From Streptomyces sp. NBC_00568 (GTDB taxonomy: Bacteria > Actinomycetota > Actinomycetes > Streptomycetales > Streptomycetaceae): a stretch of DNA of 64,000 bases. Each line of letters begins with the position of its first letter. Position 1 is the first letter of the stretch. Under the pieces are notes generated by a model that was not told the DNA's origin, ran no database searches, and saw nothing but the letters and a program-made list of their open reading frames with translations. Of this stretch, positions 34,843-44,283 are shown one piece after another. The translations under genes and the position numbers were made by a program. The stretch is taken from contig NZ_JAPENW010000001.1 of the NCBI RefSeq assembly GCF_026341855.1, positions 5,571,001 to 5,635,000 of the forward strand. The letters are read 5' to 3'.

Positions 34843-36369
34843 CTACTTGACCGCCCGCAGGGCGTTGACGATGCCGAATCCGTAGAAACCGTTCACGCGC
34901 TTGCCGCCCACGCAGGTCGCGTCGACGACGCCGTCACCGTTCCCGTCGTACGGGTCCGTCGGGCAACCCGGGTTGTCCGCCTGGGCCTTGAGGAGGACCT
35001 GGAGCTGAGCGGGCGTCGCCCACGGGTACTTGGACTTCAGCAGCGCGGCCACGCCGGCGACGTGCGGCGTCGCCATCGAGGTGCCCTGGAGGTAGGCGTA
35101 CTGGTTGTTCGGCATCGTGGACAGGATGCGGCCGTTCTGCGACGGCGTGTCCGGGATCTGGTACCGGTCGCCGCCGGGCGCCGCGACGTCGATGACGCCG
35201 TCGCCGTAGCTGGAGAAGTACGACTTGGCGCCCTTGACGCCGGTCGAGGAGACCGTGACGACACCGGGCAACTGGGTCGGGATGTCGAAGCACTTGTGCG
35301 GGTCGACCGTCCGCGTGGTCGGGGTCGAGTCGTCGGGGCTGGAGGCGTCGGTCAGCGCGTCCGCGTCGAGGTCGTCGTTGGAGTTGCCCGCCGCGGCGAC
35401 ATTCAGGGTGCCCTTCTTCTGGGCGTACAGCTGGGCCCGGTTGACGGCGTCGACGATGGCCTTCTGGGCGGGGTCGTCGAGGCAGTTGTACAGCCACGGG
35501 TCCACGTAGTAGCTGTTGTTGGTGATCTCGACGCCGTGGTCGGCGGCGAACACGAAGGCGCACACGACGCTCTCCGGGAAGAACAGCTGGGTGGAGTCGG
35601 GCTCGGCCACGGTGATGCCGGAGACCTTCACACCGGGCGCGACACCCGCGACGCCGATGCCGTTGCGGGCCGCCGCGATCTCCCCCGCCACATGCGTGCC
35701 GTGATAGTGGTCGGCGTCCACCGGGCGCCACGCACCGAACGAGGTGTCCGGCTTGCCGCCCACACAGTTCGCGGACTGCGAGGGGGAGAAGTTCGGCGCG
35801 ATGTCCGGGTGCGTGTCGTCGACGCCGACGTCGATCACGGCGACGGTCACCTTCTTGCTGCCCGGGTTGATCGCGGCCGCCTTGTCGGCGCCTATCGCGC
35901 GCAGATCCCACTGGTCGGCCTCGAGGGGCTCCTCGCCGACGCCGGCGGTCCTCGCGACCCTGGCGGCCTCGGCGGCCGACAGCACCTGCGCCGCGCCCTC
36001 GTCCGTCGTCGCCGCCGGGGCCAGCGGCGACGTGCGGGTGGCGCCGGCCGACTGCACCCCGCGCGCCGTCCGTATCTGCCGGCCGAAGTCCGGGTTCGCC
36101 GAGTGGACGACGATCACGCCGATCTGCTCGTAGGCGATGACGACGCTGCCGCCGGCCGCGCCGATCGCCTTCTTCACCGACTCGATCGTGCGGTGGTCCG
36201 GCTTCGTGTTGACCACGTACGAGAGGTTCGGCCCGTCCGCGGTCGTCGCGGCGGGCGCGGTGAGAGGGGCGGCCGACGCGACACCCGGCAGGAAACCGAG
36301 GGAGGCGGTGAGCGACAGAACGACCGGCACGGCGAGGGCGAGACGGCGTCTGGAACGCAGATGAGCCAT
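34843..36369 (-). CDS. secreted S8 family serine peptidase (subtilase)
   Basis: A 508-residue protease with a signal peptide (MAHLRSRRRLALAVPVVLSL, cleavage near ASA at 31-33) and a propeptide of about 130 residues. The catalytic triad is complete: Asp180 in VAVIDVGVDDTHPD, His223 in HYHGTHVAGE, Ser431 in LQGTSMATPH, with the oxyanion Asn329 in AAAGNS. Extra cysteines near residues 202, 270, 296 and 360 may form disulfides. The end lacks a P domain or wall anchor. I recall a related S. coelicolor protein as SCO1824. It is a single gene transcribed away from the DUF485 operon. Confidence 0.94.
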   Translation of the reverse strand: MAHLRSRRRLALAVPVVLSLTASLGFLPGVASAAPLTAPAATTADGPNLSYVVNTKPDHRTIESVKKAIGAAGGSVVIAYEQIGVIVVHSANPDFGRQIRTARGVQSAGATRTSPLAPAATTDEGAAQVLSAAEAARVARTAGVGEEPLEADQWDLRAIGADKAAAINPGSKKVTVAVIDVGVDDTHPDIAPNFSPSQSANCVGGKPDTSFGAWRPVDADHYHGTHVAGEIAAARNGIGVAGVAPGVKVSGITVAEPDSTQLFFPESVVCAFVFAADHGVEITNNSYYVDPWLYNCLDDPAQKAIVDAVNRAQLYAQKKGTLNVAAAGNSNDDLDADALTDASSPDDSTPTTRTVDPHKCFDIPTQLPGVVTVSSTGVKGAKSYFSSYGDGVIDVAAPGGDRYQIPDTPSQNGRILSTMPNNQYAYLQGTSMATPHVAGVAALLKSKYPWATPAQLQVLLKAQADNPGCPTDPYDGNGDGVVDATCVGGKRVNGFYGFGIVNALRAVK

Positions 36370-36759
36370 GGGATCTCCACATCATCCGGAAAACGGAGCT
36401 GCCCGAACACGGATGGTGCTCGGGCAGGTACATGACGGAATGTGCAGGCCGAAGCTATCCTCCCGGCGCCCGGGCCAGCAATGACTTCCGGCGACGACTT
36501 CCGAAAGAAGTCGGGGGAGTTGAACCGGTCCACGCGTGGCGCCGTGACCTTGAGCAGGGAGCCCGTGGACGATCGAGCCCCCTGTTCGGATCACGGAACG
36601 GATGCATGTCGTAGCACTCCGTGACGTGAACCCACGCCACTGTGAGGTCGAAGCCGCATGTCCGTACCCGAACCGCCGCCCCCGCCCCCGTCCTCGTCGG
36701 CGAGCCCCGACTCGCCCCCGCCCACCGTCGTATCCGCACCCGCAACGCGAGGAGACACC
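36370..36759. other. divergent promoter region between subtilase and DUF485-symporter operon
   Basis: About 390 bases without a likely gene. A longer proline-rich reading frame crosses the right part, but the GTG at 36760 has the strong ribosome binding site. It contains the inverted repeat at 36495-36513. Confidence 0.6.
36495..36513. promoter_or_regulatory. inverted repeat, possible operator of the symporter operon
   Basis: CGACTTC-CGAAA-GAAGTCG is a perfect 7-bp inverted repeat with a 5-nt spacer, about 250 bases upstream of the DUF485 start and 130 upstream of the subtilase start. The regulator is not known. Confidence 0.4.
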
Positions 36760-37116
36760 GTGGCCACCGACGCACCGCCACCCTCGAAAACCGGAGCCCC
36801 GCTTCCTTCCACCGCGGAGTTCGTCGCGATGCAGGAGAGCGCCGAATTCGGTGAACTCCGCAACTCCCACCGCTCCTTCGCCTTTCCGCTGACCGTCGGA
36901 TTCATCCTCTGGTACCTGCTGTACGTGCTGCTCTCGAACTACGCGGGCGACTTCATGGGCACCAAGCTGTTCGGCAACGTCAACGTCGCCCTGGTGCTCG
37001 GCCTCGCCCAGTTCCTCACCACGTTCCTCATCGCCTGGTGGTACTCGCGGCACGCCGCCAGTCAGCTCGACCCCAAGGCCGAGGCCATCAAGTCCCGGAT
37101 GGAGGGCGGCGCATGA
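36760..37116 (+). CDS. DUF485 domain membrane protein
   Basis: A 118-residue protein with two membrane spans: FPLTVGFILWYLLYVLLSNYA and VALVLGLAQFLTTFLIAWWY. The N-terminal part is polar. DUF485 proteins are usually encoded just before acetate/solute symporters and probably serve as small partners, as here. The GTG at 36760 is preferred over an upstream ATG at 36658 because GAGGAG lies 5 bases before it. The stop overlaps the symporter ATG (ATGA). Confidence 0.9.
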   Translation: MATDAPPPSKTGAPLPSTAEFVAMQESAEFGELRNSHRSFAFPLTVGFILWYLLYVLLSNYAGDFMGTKLFGNVNVALVLGLAQFLTTFLIAWWYSRHAASQLDPKAEAIKSRMEGGA

Positions 37117-38750
37117 GCTCCGTACAGACGACCGCGCACACGACACTGCTGGCCGCGGGCGAGGCGAGCGAGCACCGCCCGCTGATCATCACCCTGTTCG
37201 CGGTGTTCGTCGCCGCGACCCTCGTCATCACCGTCTGGGCGGGCCGCCAGACCAAGGACGCCGCCGACTTCTACGCGGGCGGCCGCCAGTTCACCGGCTT
37301 CCAGAACGGACTCGCCGTCTCCGGCGACTACATGTCCGCCGCGTCCTTCCTCGGCATCGCCGGCGCGATCGCCCTCTTCGGCTACGACGGCTTCCTCTAC
37401 TCCATCGGCTTCCTGGTCGCCTGGCTGGTCGCCCTGCTCCTGGTCGCCGAACCGCTGCGCAACTCCGGCCGCTACACGATGGGCGACGTCCTCGCCTACC
37501 GCATGCGCCAGCGCCCGGTCCGTACGGCGGCGGGCACCTCCACCATCGTCGTGTCGATCTTCTACCTGCTGGCTCAGATGGCGGGCGCGGGCGTCCTCGT
37601 CTCGCTGCTCCTCGGCATCACGAGCGACGCCGGAAAGATCGGCATCGTCGCCCTCGTCGGCGTCCTGATGATCGTGTACGTCACCATCGGCGGCATGAAG
37701 GGCACCACCTGGGTGCAGATGGTCAAGGCGGTCCTGCTGATCGCCGGCGCCCTGCTGCTCACCTTCCTGGTGCTGCTGAAGTTCAACTTCAACATCTCCG
37801 ACCTGCTCGGCAAGGCCGCCGAGAACAGCGGCAAGGGCTCCCCCTTCCTGGAACCGGGCCTCAAGTACGGCGCCACCTCCACCACCAAGCTGGACTTCAT
37901 CTCCCTCGGCATGGCGCTGGTCCTCGGCACCGCGGGCCTGCCGCACATCCTGATCCGTTTCTACACCGTGCCCACCGCCAAGACCGCGCGGAAGTCGGTC
38001 AACTGGGCGATCGGCCTCATCGGCGCCTTCTACCTGATGACCCTCGCGCTCGGCTTCGGCGCCGCCGCGCTGATCAAACCGGACGAGATCATCGCCTCCA
38101 ACAAGGCGGGCAACACGGCGGCACCCCTGCTCGCCCTGCACCTCGGCGGCGTCGACTCCAGCTGGGGCGCGATCCTGCTCGCCACCATCTCCGCCGTCGC
38201 CTTCGCCACGATCCTCGCGGTCGTCGCGGGACTGACGCTGGCCTCGTCCTCGTCGTTCGCGCACGACATCTACGCGAACGTCATCAAGAAGGGGCAGGCG
38301 TCGGAGAAGCAGGAGATGAGGGCCGCCCGGTACGCGACGGTCGGCATCGGCGCCGTGTCGATCCTGCTCGGCGCCCTCGCCCGTGACCTCAACGTCGCCG
38401 GTCTGGTCGCGCTCGCCTTCGCGGTCGCCGCCTCCGCCAACCTGCCGACGATCCTCTACAGCCTGTTCTGGAAGAAGTTCACCACCCAGGGCGCGCTCTG
38501 GTCGATCTACGGTGGTCTGGCCACGGCCGTCGGCCTGGTGCTGTTCTCCCCGGTGGTCTCGGGCAAGCCCACCTCGATGTTCCCGGACGTCGACTTCCAC
38601 TGGTTCCCGCTGGAGAACCCGGGCCTCATCTCCATCCCGGTCGGCTTCCTGCTCGGCTGGCTGGGCACCTTCCTGTCCAAGGAGGAGCCGGACGCCGGGA
38701 AGTACGCTGAACTGGAGGTCCGCTCCCTGACGGGCACCGGAGCGCACTGA
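37113..38750 (+). CDS. solute:sodium symporter, cation acetate symporter ActP-like
   Basis: A 545-residue permease with about thirteen spans. Signature features of the SSS family: KDAADFYAGGRQFTGFQNGLA, VSGDYMSAASFLGIAGAIAL, and GTAGLPHILIRFYTVPTAK. The last motif resembles ActP, so monocarboxylates such as acetate or pyruvate are likely substrates; sugar carriers are less likely. The coupling with DUF485 supports the acetate/monocarboxylate assignment. A long hairpin follows the gene. Confidence 0.92.
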   Translation: MSSVQTTAHTTLLAAGEASEHRPLIITLFAVFVAATLVITVWAGRQTKDAADFYAGGRQFTGFQNGLAVSGDYMSAASFLGIAGAIALFGYDGFLYSIGFLVAWLVALLLVAEPLRNSGRYTMGDVLAYRMRQRPVRTAAGTSTIVVSIFYLLAQMAGAGVLVSLLLGITSDAGKIGIVALVGVLMIVYVTIGGMKGTTWVQMVKAVLLIAGALLLTFLVLLKFNFNISDLLGKAAENSGKGSPFLEPGLKYGATSTTKLDFISLGMALVLGTAGLPHILIRFYTVPTAKTARKSVNWAIGLIGAFYLMTLALGFGAAALIKPDEIIASNKAGNTAAPLLALHLGGVDSSWGAILLATISAVAFATILAVVAGLTLASSSSFAHDIYANVIKKGQASEKQEMRAARYATVGIGAVSILLGALARDLNVAGLVALAFAVAASANLPTILYSLFWKKFTTQGALWSIYGGLATAVGLVLFSPVVSGKPTSMFPDVDFHWFPLENPGLISIPVGFLLGWLGTFLSKEEPDAGKYAELEVRSLTGTGAH

Positions 38751-38762
38751 GGCACCGGCATC

Positions 38763-38825
38763 GCGCGGGCTCGTCGTGGGCCACTGGTGGATCACCACTG
38801 GTAGGTCCCTACGACGGGCCCGCGC
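38763..38825 (+). terminator. long hairpin after the symporter gene
   Basis: GCGCGGGCTCGTCGT pairs with ACGACGGGCCCGCGC (15 bp, one G-T pair), extended by GGG/CCC with a one-base bulge. The loop repeats CCACTGG twice. Confidence 0.75.
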
Positions 38826-38922
38826 CGCGTCTCGTGGGATCGGACCCCTGTCGTCGTCAGTCCCGTCACGTAGGCTCACAGGTGTCCGGGAAATGTGATC
38901 GGCAACGAGGGAGGGGGCCCAC

Positions 38923-39912
38923 GTGCTCATCGACACCTACGGCCGGGTGGCCACCGACCTGCGCGTCTCACTGACGGACCGGTGCAACCTCCGCTGTACG
39001 TACTGCATGCCCGAGGAAGGCCTGCAGTGGCTGGCCAAGCCCGACCTGCTCACGGACGACGAGATCGTCCGCCTGATAGAGATCGCGGTCACCGGCCTCG
39101 GCATCGAAGAGGTCCGTTTCACCGGAGGCGAGCCCCTGCTGCGCCCCGGCCTCGTCGGCATCGTCGAGCGGGTCGCGGCTCTCGCCCCCCGCCCCCAGAT
39201 GTCCCTCACGACCAACGGCATCGGCCTCAAGCGCACCGCGGCCGCCCTGAAGGCCGCGGGCCTGGACCGGGTGAACGTCTCGCTGGACACCCTGCGCCCC
39301 GACGTCTTCAAGACCCTCACCCGCCGTGACCGCCACAAGGACGTCATCGAGGGCCTCGAAGCGGCCCACGACGCCGGCCTGACCCCCGTCAAGGTCAACT
39401 CGGTCCTGATGCCGGGCCTGAACGCCGACGAAGCCCCGGACCTGCTGGCCTGGGCCGTGCGGCACGGCTACGAACTCCGCTTCATCGAGCAGATGCCCCT
39501 GGACGCCCAGCACGGCTGGAAGCGCGACGGCATGGTCACCGCCGGAGACATCCTGACCTCGCTGCGCACCCGCTTCGAGCTCACCGAGGAAGGCGCCGAC
39601 GAGCGGGGTTCCGCACCGGCCGAGCGCTGGATCATCGACGGCGGGCCGCAGCGCGTCGGCGTGATCGCCTCGGTCACCCGCCCCTTCTGCTCGGCCTGCG
39701 ACCGCACCCGCCTCACCGCCGACGGGCAGGTGCGCACCTGTCTCTTCGCGACCGAGGAGACCGATCTGCGCGCCGCGCTGCGCTCGGGAGCGCCCGACGA
39801 GGAGATCGCCCGCATCTGGCGCGTCGCGATGTGGGGCAAGAAGGCGGGGGCGGGCCTGGACGACCCGTCGTTCGTCCAGCCCGACCGCCCCATGTCGGCG
39901 ATCGGCGGCTGA
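38923..39912 (+). CDS. moaA: GTP 3',8-cyclase MoaA
   Basis: A 329-residue radical SAM enzyme that starts molybdenum cofactor synthesis. The N-terminal cluster motif is RCNLRCTYC (Cys21, Cys25, Cys28), followed by FTGGEPLLRPG. The C-terminal second cluster is FCSACDRTRLTADGQVRTC. It ends IGG, the double glycine tail needed for activity. The GTG start follows a GGAGGGGG site. No other moa gene lies nearby. It is convergent with the small gene on the opposite strand. Confidence 0.96.
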   Translation: MLIDTYGRVATDLRVSLTDRCNLRCTYCMPEEGLQWLAKPDLLTDDEIVRLIEIAVTGLGIEEVRFTGGEPLLRPGLVGIVERVAALAPRPQMSLTTNGIGLKRTAAALKAAGLDRVNVSLDTLRPDVFKTLTRRDRHKDVIEGLEAAHDAGLTPVKVNSVLMPGLNADEAPDLLAWAVRHGYELRFIEQMPLDAQHGWKRDGMVTAGDILTSLRTRFELTEEGADERGSAPAERWIIDGGPQRVGVIASVTRPFCSACDRTRLTADGQVRTCLFATEETDLRAALRSGAPDEEIARIWRVAMWGKKAGAGLDDPSFVQPDRPMSAIGG

Positions 39913-39925
39913 CGGGGTCCGTCGC

Positions 39926-40189
39926 CTAGTCCTCGCCGCGCTCCACCGACGGGGAAGACGGGGAAGCCTCCCACTCGTCCAGCTTCACGACGTCCTTCAG
40001 GAACCCGCGTACACCGAGGAACTGCGACAGGTGCTCGCGGTGCTCCTCGCACGCGAGCCAGGTCTTCCTGCGCTCGGGCGTGTGCAGCTTCGGGTTGTTC
40101 CAGGCGAGCACCCACACGGCATCCGCACGGCAGGCCTTGGCCGAGCAGACGGGGGAGGCGGGATCGGAGCCGGGGGCGTTCAGGTTCAC
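39926..40189 (-). CDS. small conserved protein next to moaA
   Basis: An 87-residue protein, with a conserved core CSAKACRADAVWVLAWNN, then TWLACEEHREHLSQFLGVRG. Cysteines at the N-terminus and CEEH suggest metal binding. It is convergent with moaA (13 bases between stops). I know it as an uncharacterised actinobacterial protein. The tail SPSSPSVERGED is variable. No membrane span or signal peptide. Confidence 0.83.
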   Translation of the reverse strand: MNLNAPGSDPASPVCSAKACRADAVWVLAWNNPKLHTPERRKTWLACEEHREHLSQFLGVRGFLKDVVKLDEWEASPSSPSVERGED

Positions 40190-40525
40190 GCTGCCGACCC
40201 TAGCCGAGGCCCCACATCACGCGTTCCGCACGGTCGGCCGACTGTCCGCGGAAGCGACCCCTGCCGCCCATAAAGGCGACGCCGAGCAGCCACGGGGGGA
40301 GCTGCCCGGCGTCGGTCTGTCGCTCCGACGGGGGATGCGGAGCGCGTACGAAGTATGTCACGGGTAACCCGCCGCCCGGCACTGGAACAACATGATTGAT
40401 CTGAGCTTTTCTTGAGCTTGCAGGGCCTCGATATTCCGTTTTCGGAGAATCGTCCGACGCCGTCACAGGGCCTATTCGGCAAGGGTTCGCAGCACGATCG
40501 GGGGTGGACCGAGCCCGGCTCGGCC
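40190..40525. other. intergenic region with two hairpins and an AT-richer stretch
   Basis: About 335 bases without a gene, between two minus-strand genes. It holds an imperfect 14-bp stem (40277-40314), and a less GC-rich piece (about 40390-40460) with the imperfect inverted repeat CGATATTCCG/CGGAGAATCG (40429-40452). The first may end the DUF3099 transcript or control the next gene. Confidence 0.6.
40277..40314 (-). terminator. imperfect 14-bp stem-loop
   Basis: CGACGCCGAGCAGC faces GCTGCCCGGCGTCG with one mismatch and a 10-nt loop. On the minus strand it is followed by CCTTTAT, which favours terminator function. Confidence 0.55.
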
Positions 40526-40915
40526 TCAGCTCAGGTCGTGCGGCTCGGTCCGCAACGGCACCCCGGGATCGGCCGCGGCGTCCTGGGGAACCGACTCCCC
40601 GGAGTCGTCCGCCCGAGGCGGCGTGATCATCGGACGCGACGGCGCGGCGACGAACGTCGAGGGGAGCGAGGGCGTGTTCTCGCGGCCCGCGTTGGCGATG
40701 ACCACGGCGATGTACGGCAGGACGAGCCCGAGGACCAGAGCGACGATCGCGACGTGGCGTTCCACGTTCCACAGAGTGGCCGCCAGGATCACGGACACCG
40801 TACGGACGGACATGGAGATGACATAGCGGCGCTGCCGGCCGCGGACGTCGTCGTCCAGTCCCTGTCTGGCTCCGGTGATCCGGAAGACCTGGACGTTGCT
40901 GTGCTTCCTGATCAC
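40526..40915 (-). CDS. DUF3099 domain membrane protein
   Basis: A 129-residue protein. The conserved DUF3099 core is VFRITGARQGLDDDVRGRQRRYVISM, given in part, followed by two spans (SVRTVSVILAATLWNV and VAIVALVLGLVLPYIAVVI). The C-terminal part is proline- and serine-rich. The function is unknown; the basic cytoplasmic segment before span 1 is the most conserved. The GTG at 40915 is chosen because the family begins near it. Confidence 0.87.
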   Translation of the reverse strand: MIRKHSNVQVFRITGARQGLDDDVRGRQRRYVISMSVRTVSVILAATLWNVERHVAIVALVLGLVLPYIAVVIANAGRENTPSLPSTFVAAPSRPMITPPRADDSGESVPQDAAADPGVPLRTEPHDLS

Positions 40916-41156
40916 GCTGCACCACCCGCCTGCGTCGGACGCTCCCCGGTCCGTACCCGGTACGAACCCGTCGAGGAAGTGGGCCCGGACTCCTTCCACG
41001 GTACGCCGCGCCTGCGCCGCCTTCGAGACCGGGTCATGTCCTGACCGGCTGGACACGGTGCGTCGTAGCGCGTACGGCTCCGCCCGACATGCGCCGTATG
41101 GCGGACGGCAAGAAACTGACGGTACTGCTCACACAGAGCGGCACTAGGAGGCACAC

Positions 41157-41432
41157 ATGGGCTGGTTGTGGGCGATCATCGTCGGGTTCGTGCTGGGCCT
41201 GATCGCCAAGGCGATCATTCCCGGCAAGCAGCACAGTCCGCTCTGGCTGACCACCATCTTCGGCATCCTCGGAGCGATCGTCGGCAACGCAATCGCCCGG
41301 GGCATCGGCATCGCCGAGACAAGGGGCATCGACTGGGGCCGCCACGCGCTGCAGCTGGCCGCCGCGATCGTCCTCGTGTTCCTCGGCGACATGCTCTACA
41401 TGGCCGTACGCGGCGACAAGGCGAAGGCCTGA
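41157..41432 (+). CDS. GlsB/YeaQ/YmgE family stress response membrane protein
   Basis: A 91-residue protein with three spans. It begins MGWLWAIIVGFVLGLIAKAI, followed by PGKQHSPLWLTTIFGILGAIVGN. The family is linked to general stress. AGGAGG precedes the ATG, indicating strong translation. It has its own promoter region and a terminator shared with tyrS. Confidence 0.9.
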   Translation: MGWLWAIIVGFVLGLIAKAIIPGKQHSPLWLTTIFGILGAIVGNAIARGIGIAETRGIDWGRHALQLAAAIVLVFLGDMLYMAVRGDKAKA

Positions 41433-41514
41433 GACCGGCGGTAGGGAGAAGGTCCGAGACTGCGCCCGACTGCCCGACTGCCCGGGAGCCGGCGGTGAGT
41501 ACCGCGGTACGGCG

Positions 41515-41548
41515 AAGGGGGCGGCCCCCGTCAGGGAGCCGCCCCCTT
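41515..41548. terminator. bidirectional terminator between glsB-like gene and tyrS
   Basis: AAGGGGGCGGC and GCCGCCCCCTT form an 11-bp perfect stem with a 12-nt loop between convergent stops. Confidence 0.85.
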
Positions 41549-41566
41549 CCAGCGCGCGGCGCGGGC

Positions 41567-42835
41567 TCAGACGCCCGTGACCTCGACCGCGGCCAGGCTC
41601 TTCTTGCCCCGGCGCAGCACCAGCCAGCGTCCGTGCAGCAGGTCCTCCTTGGCGGGGACCGCGTCCTCGGCGGCGACCTTCACGTTGTTCACGTAGGCCC
41701 CGCCCTCCTTGACCGTGCGGCGCGCGGCGGACTTGCTGGCCACCAGGCCGACCTCCGCGAAGAGGTCCACGACGAGACCCGCCTCGGCGACCTGGATGTG
41801 CGGCACCTCGGACAGGGCCGCGCTCAGCGTCCGCTCGTCCAGCCCGGACAGCTCACCCTGCCCGAACAGGGCCTTGGACGCGGCGATCACAGCGGCCGTC
41901 TGGTCGGCGCCGTGCACCAGCGTCGTCAGCTCCTCGGCCAGCGCGCGCTGGGCGGCACGGGCCTGGGGACGCTCCTCGGTCTGCTTCTCCAGTTCCCCGA
42001 GCTCCTCGGGAGACCTGAAGGACAGGATGCGCATGTACGTCGAGACGTCCCGGTCGTCCACGTTCAGCCAGAACTGGTAGAAGGCGTACGGCGTCGTCAT
42101 CTCGGGGTCGAGCCAGATGGCGCCGCCCTCGGTCTTGCCGAACTTGGTGCCGTCCGCCTTGACCATCAGCGGCGTCGCCAGCGCGTGCACATGGGCGCCC
42201 GGCTCCAGGCGGTGGATCAGATCCAGGCCCGCCGTGAGGTTGCCCCACTGGTCGCTGCCGCCCTGCTGCAACGTACAGCCGTAGCGCCGGTACAGCTCCA
42301 GGAAGTCCATGCCCTGCAGCAGCTGGTAGCTGAACTCCGTGTAGCTGATGCCCTCCTCGGACTCCAGACGACGGGCCACCGAGTCCTTCGTCAGCATCTT
42401 GTTGACGCGGAAGTGCTTGCCGATGTCCCGCAGGAACTCGATGGCCGACAGACCGGCCGTCCAGTCGAGGTTGTTCACCATGACCGCGGCGTTCTCGCCC
42501 TCGAAGGACAGGAACGGCTCGATCTGCGAGCGCAGGCGCGTCACCCAGTTCGCGACCGTCTCCGGGTCGTTCAGCGTGCGCTCGGCCGTCGGGCGCGGGT
42601 CGCCGATCTGGCCCGTCGCCCCGCCGACCAGGGCGAGCGGGCGCAGCCCCGCCTGCTGGAGGCGACGCATGGTGAGCACCTGCACCAGGTGCCCGACGTG
42701 CAGGCTGGCCGCGGTCGGGTCGAAGCCGCAATAGAACGTGACGGGACCGTCCGCGAGCGCCTTGCGCAATGCATCTTCGTCAGTGGACAGGGAGAACAGC
42801 CCCCGCCACTTCAGCTCGTCGACGATGTCCGTCAC
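41567..42835 (-). CDS. tyrS: tyrosyl-tRNA synthetase
   Basis: A 422-residue class I aminoacyl-tRNA synthetase that charges tRNA-Tyr. The HIGH-type motif is HVGHLVQ (ATP site) and the KMSKS-type motif is KFGKTEGG. The tyrosine pocket has FYCGFDPTAASLH and QQGGSDQWGN. The C-terminal S4 domain is SKSAARRTVKEGGAYVNN. The GTG at 42835 has GGAGA 9 bases upstream; the longer frame upstream has no family similarity. The region upstream contains no clear T-box. Confidence 0.96.
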   Translation of the reverse strand: MTDIVDELKWRGLFSLSTDEDALRKALADGPVTFYCGFDPTAASLHVGHLVQVLTMRRLQQAGLRPLALVGGATGQIGDPRPTAERTLNDPETVANWVTRLRSQIEPFLSFEGENAAVMVNNLDWTAGLSAIEFLRDIGKHFRVNKMLTKDSVARRLESEEGISYTEFSYQLLQGMDFLELYRRYGCTLQQGGSDQWGNLTAGLDLIHRLEPGAHVHALATPLMVKADGTKFGKTEGGAIWLDPEMTTPYAFYQFWLNVDDRDVSTYMRILSFRSPEELGELEKQTEERPQARAAQRALAEELTTLVHGADQTAAVIAASKALFGQGELSGLDERTLSAALSEVPHIQVAEAGLVVDLFAEVGLVASKSAARRTVKEGGAYVNNVKVAAEDAVPAKEDLLHGRWLVLRRGKKSLAAVEVTGV

Positions 42836-42879
42836 GGTTCTCGTATCTCCTTGAGTGGTCTCGTGAATCAGGTACGAGG

Positions 42880-44283
42880 TTATACGCCCTGGCTGACAGA
42901 GCTCATATTGAAGTCGGGCACCCGCAGGGCGGGCATCGCGGCCCTGGTGAACCAGTCGCTCCATTCCCGGGGCAGCGTCTTCTCCGTCCGCCCCGCCTCC
43001 ACGGCCCGTCCCAGCAGGCCCACGGGCGACTCGTTGAACCGGAAGTTGTTCACCTCGCCCACGACCTGGCCGTTCTCGACGAGGTAGACGCCGTCCCGGG
43101 TGAGCCCGGTCAGCAGCAGCGTCGCCGGGTCGACCTCACGGATGTACCAGAGGCAGGTCAGCAGCAGACCGCGCTCGGTGGCGGCGACCATCTCCTCCAG
43201 CGACCGGTCCTCGCCGCCGTCGAGGACGAGGTTCCCGATCGACGGCGTCACCGGCAGCCCGGTCAGGTCGGCGCTGTGCCGGGTGGTGGACAGATGCCGC
43301 AGCTCGCCCTCGCGGATCCAGTCGGTGGCCTTCAGCGGCAACCCGTTGTCGAACACGGAGGCGTCGTCGCCCGAGGAGTGGGTGAGGACGAAGGGAGCGG
43401 ACTCCAGGCCCGGCTCGTTCGGGTCGCTGCGGAGCGTCAGCGGCAGCTCGGTGAGCCGCTCGCCGATCCGGGTGCCGCCCCCGGGCTTGCTGAACACGGT
43501 CCGGCCCTCCGCCGCGTCCCGGGCGGCGGCCGACCACATCTGGTAGATCAGCAGGTCCGCCACGGCGGTCGGCGGCAGCAGCGTCTCGTAGCGCCCGGCG
43601 GGCAGGTCGATGCGCCGCTGCGCCCAGCCGAGCCGTACGGCCAGTTCCGCGTCCATCGCCGCCGGGTCGACGTCCTTGAAGTCCCGCGTCGAGCGTCCGG
43701 CCCACGCCGAGCGCGTACGGTCCGGGGACTTCGCGTTGAGCTCCAGCGTGCCGTTCGGCTGGTCGTGCCGCAGCCGCAGTCCCGTCGACGTACCGAGATA
43801 ACTGGAGACGAGCTCGTGATTGGCGAAGCCGTACAGCTCGCGGCCGCCGGCACGCGCGCGTGCGAACGATTCGCCGAGCGCCGGAGCGAAGTCGGCGAAG
43901 ACGGTGGAGGAGGTCTCCGCCGGCGCGTCCGTGAAGTCGGGGGACTCCGGTACGCCCGTGACCAGCGGCCGGCCGTCCTCGGCGGGACCGGCGCCCCGCG
44001 CCGCGGCCTCGGCCGCCCGCACCAGGGGCTCCAGCTCGTCGGCGGTCACCGCAGAGCGCGAGACCACACCGGACGCGGTGCCTTCGCGGCCGTCGACGGT
44101 GGCGATCACGGTGAGCGTGCGCCCGCGCGTGACCCCGTTCGTGGTGAGCGCGTTGCCCGCCCAGCGCAGGTTGGCGGTGGACTGTTCGTCGGCGATCACC
44201 ACACAGCCGTCGGCGCGGGACAGTTCGAGGGCGCGCTCGACGACCTCGTGGGGCTTGCTCTGCCTGTTGGTGCGAGCGCTCAT
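42880..44283 (-). CDS. tldE: TldE/PmbA family metalloprotease subunit
   Basis: A 467-residue partner of TldD; the pair forms a heterodimeric protease that processes small peptides or modified precursors. It lacks the HExxxH motif of TldD, as TldE does. Typical parts: LRWAGNALTTNGVTRGRTL, GLLLTCLWYIREVDPATLLLTGLTRDGVYLVE (in part), and VNNFRFNESP. The ATG at 44283 follows GGAGG and overlaps the stop of a 29-codon ORF. The duplicated 3' end of tldD lies just upstream. Confidence 0.93.
   Translation of the reverse strand: MSARTNRQSKPHEVVERALELSRADGCVVIADEQSTANLRWAGNALTTNGVTRGRTLTVIATVDGREGTASGVVSRSAVTADELEPLVRAAEAAARGAGPAEDGRPLVTGVPESPDFTDAPAETSSTVFADFAPALGESFARARAGGRELYGFANHELVSSYLGTSTGLRLRHDQPNGTLELNAKSPDRTRSAWAGRSTRDFKDVDPAAMDAELAVRLGWAQRRIDLPAGRYETLLPPTAVADLLIYQMWSAAARDAAEGRTVFSKPGGGTRIGERLTELPLTLRSDPNEPGLESAPFVLTHSSGDDASVFDNGLPLKATDWIREGELRHLSTTRHSADLTGLPVTPSIGNLVLDGGEDRSLEEMVAATERGLLLTCLWYIREVDPATLLLTGLTRDGVYLVENGQVVGEVNNFRFNESPVGLLGRAVEAGRTEKTLPREWSDWFTRAAMPALRVPDFNMSSVSQGV

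Noticed and set aside
42836..42964. N-terminal extension of tyrS
   Set aside because: The extra codons (MERLVHQGRDARPAG...) overlap the tldE 3' end region and match nothing in the family; GTG at 42835 has a good ribosome binding site.
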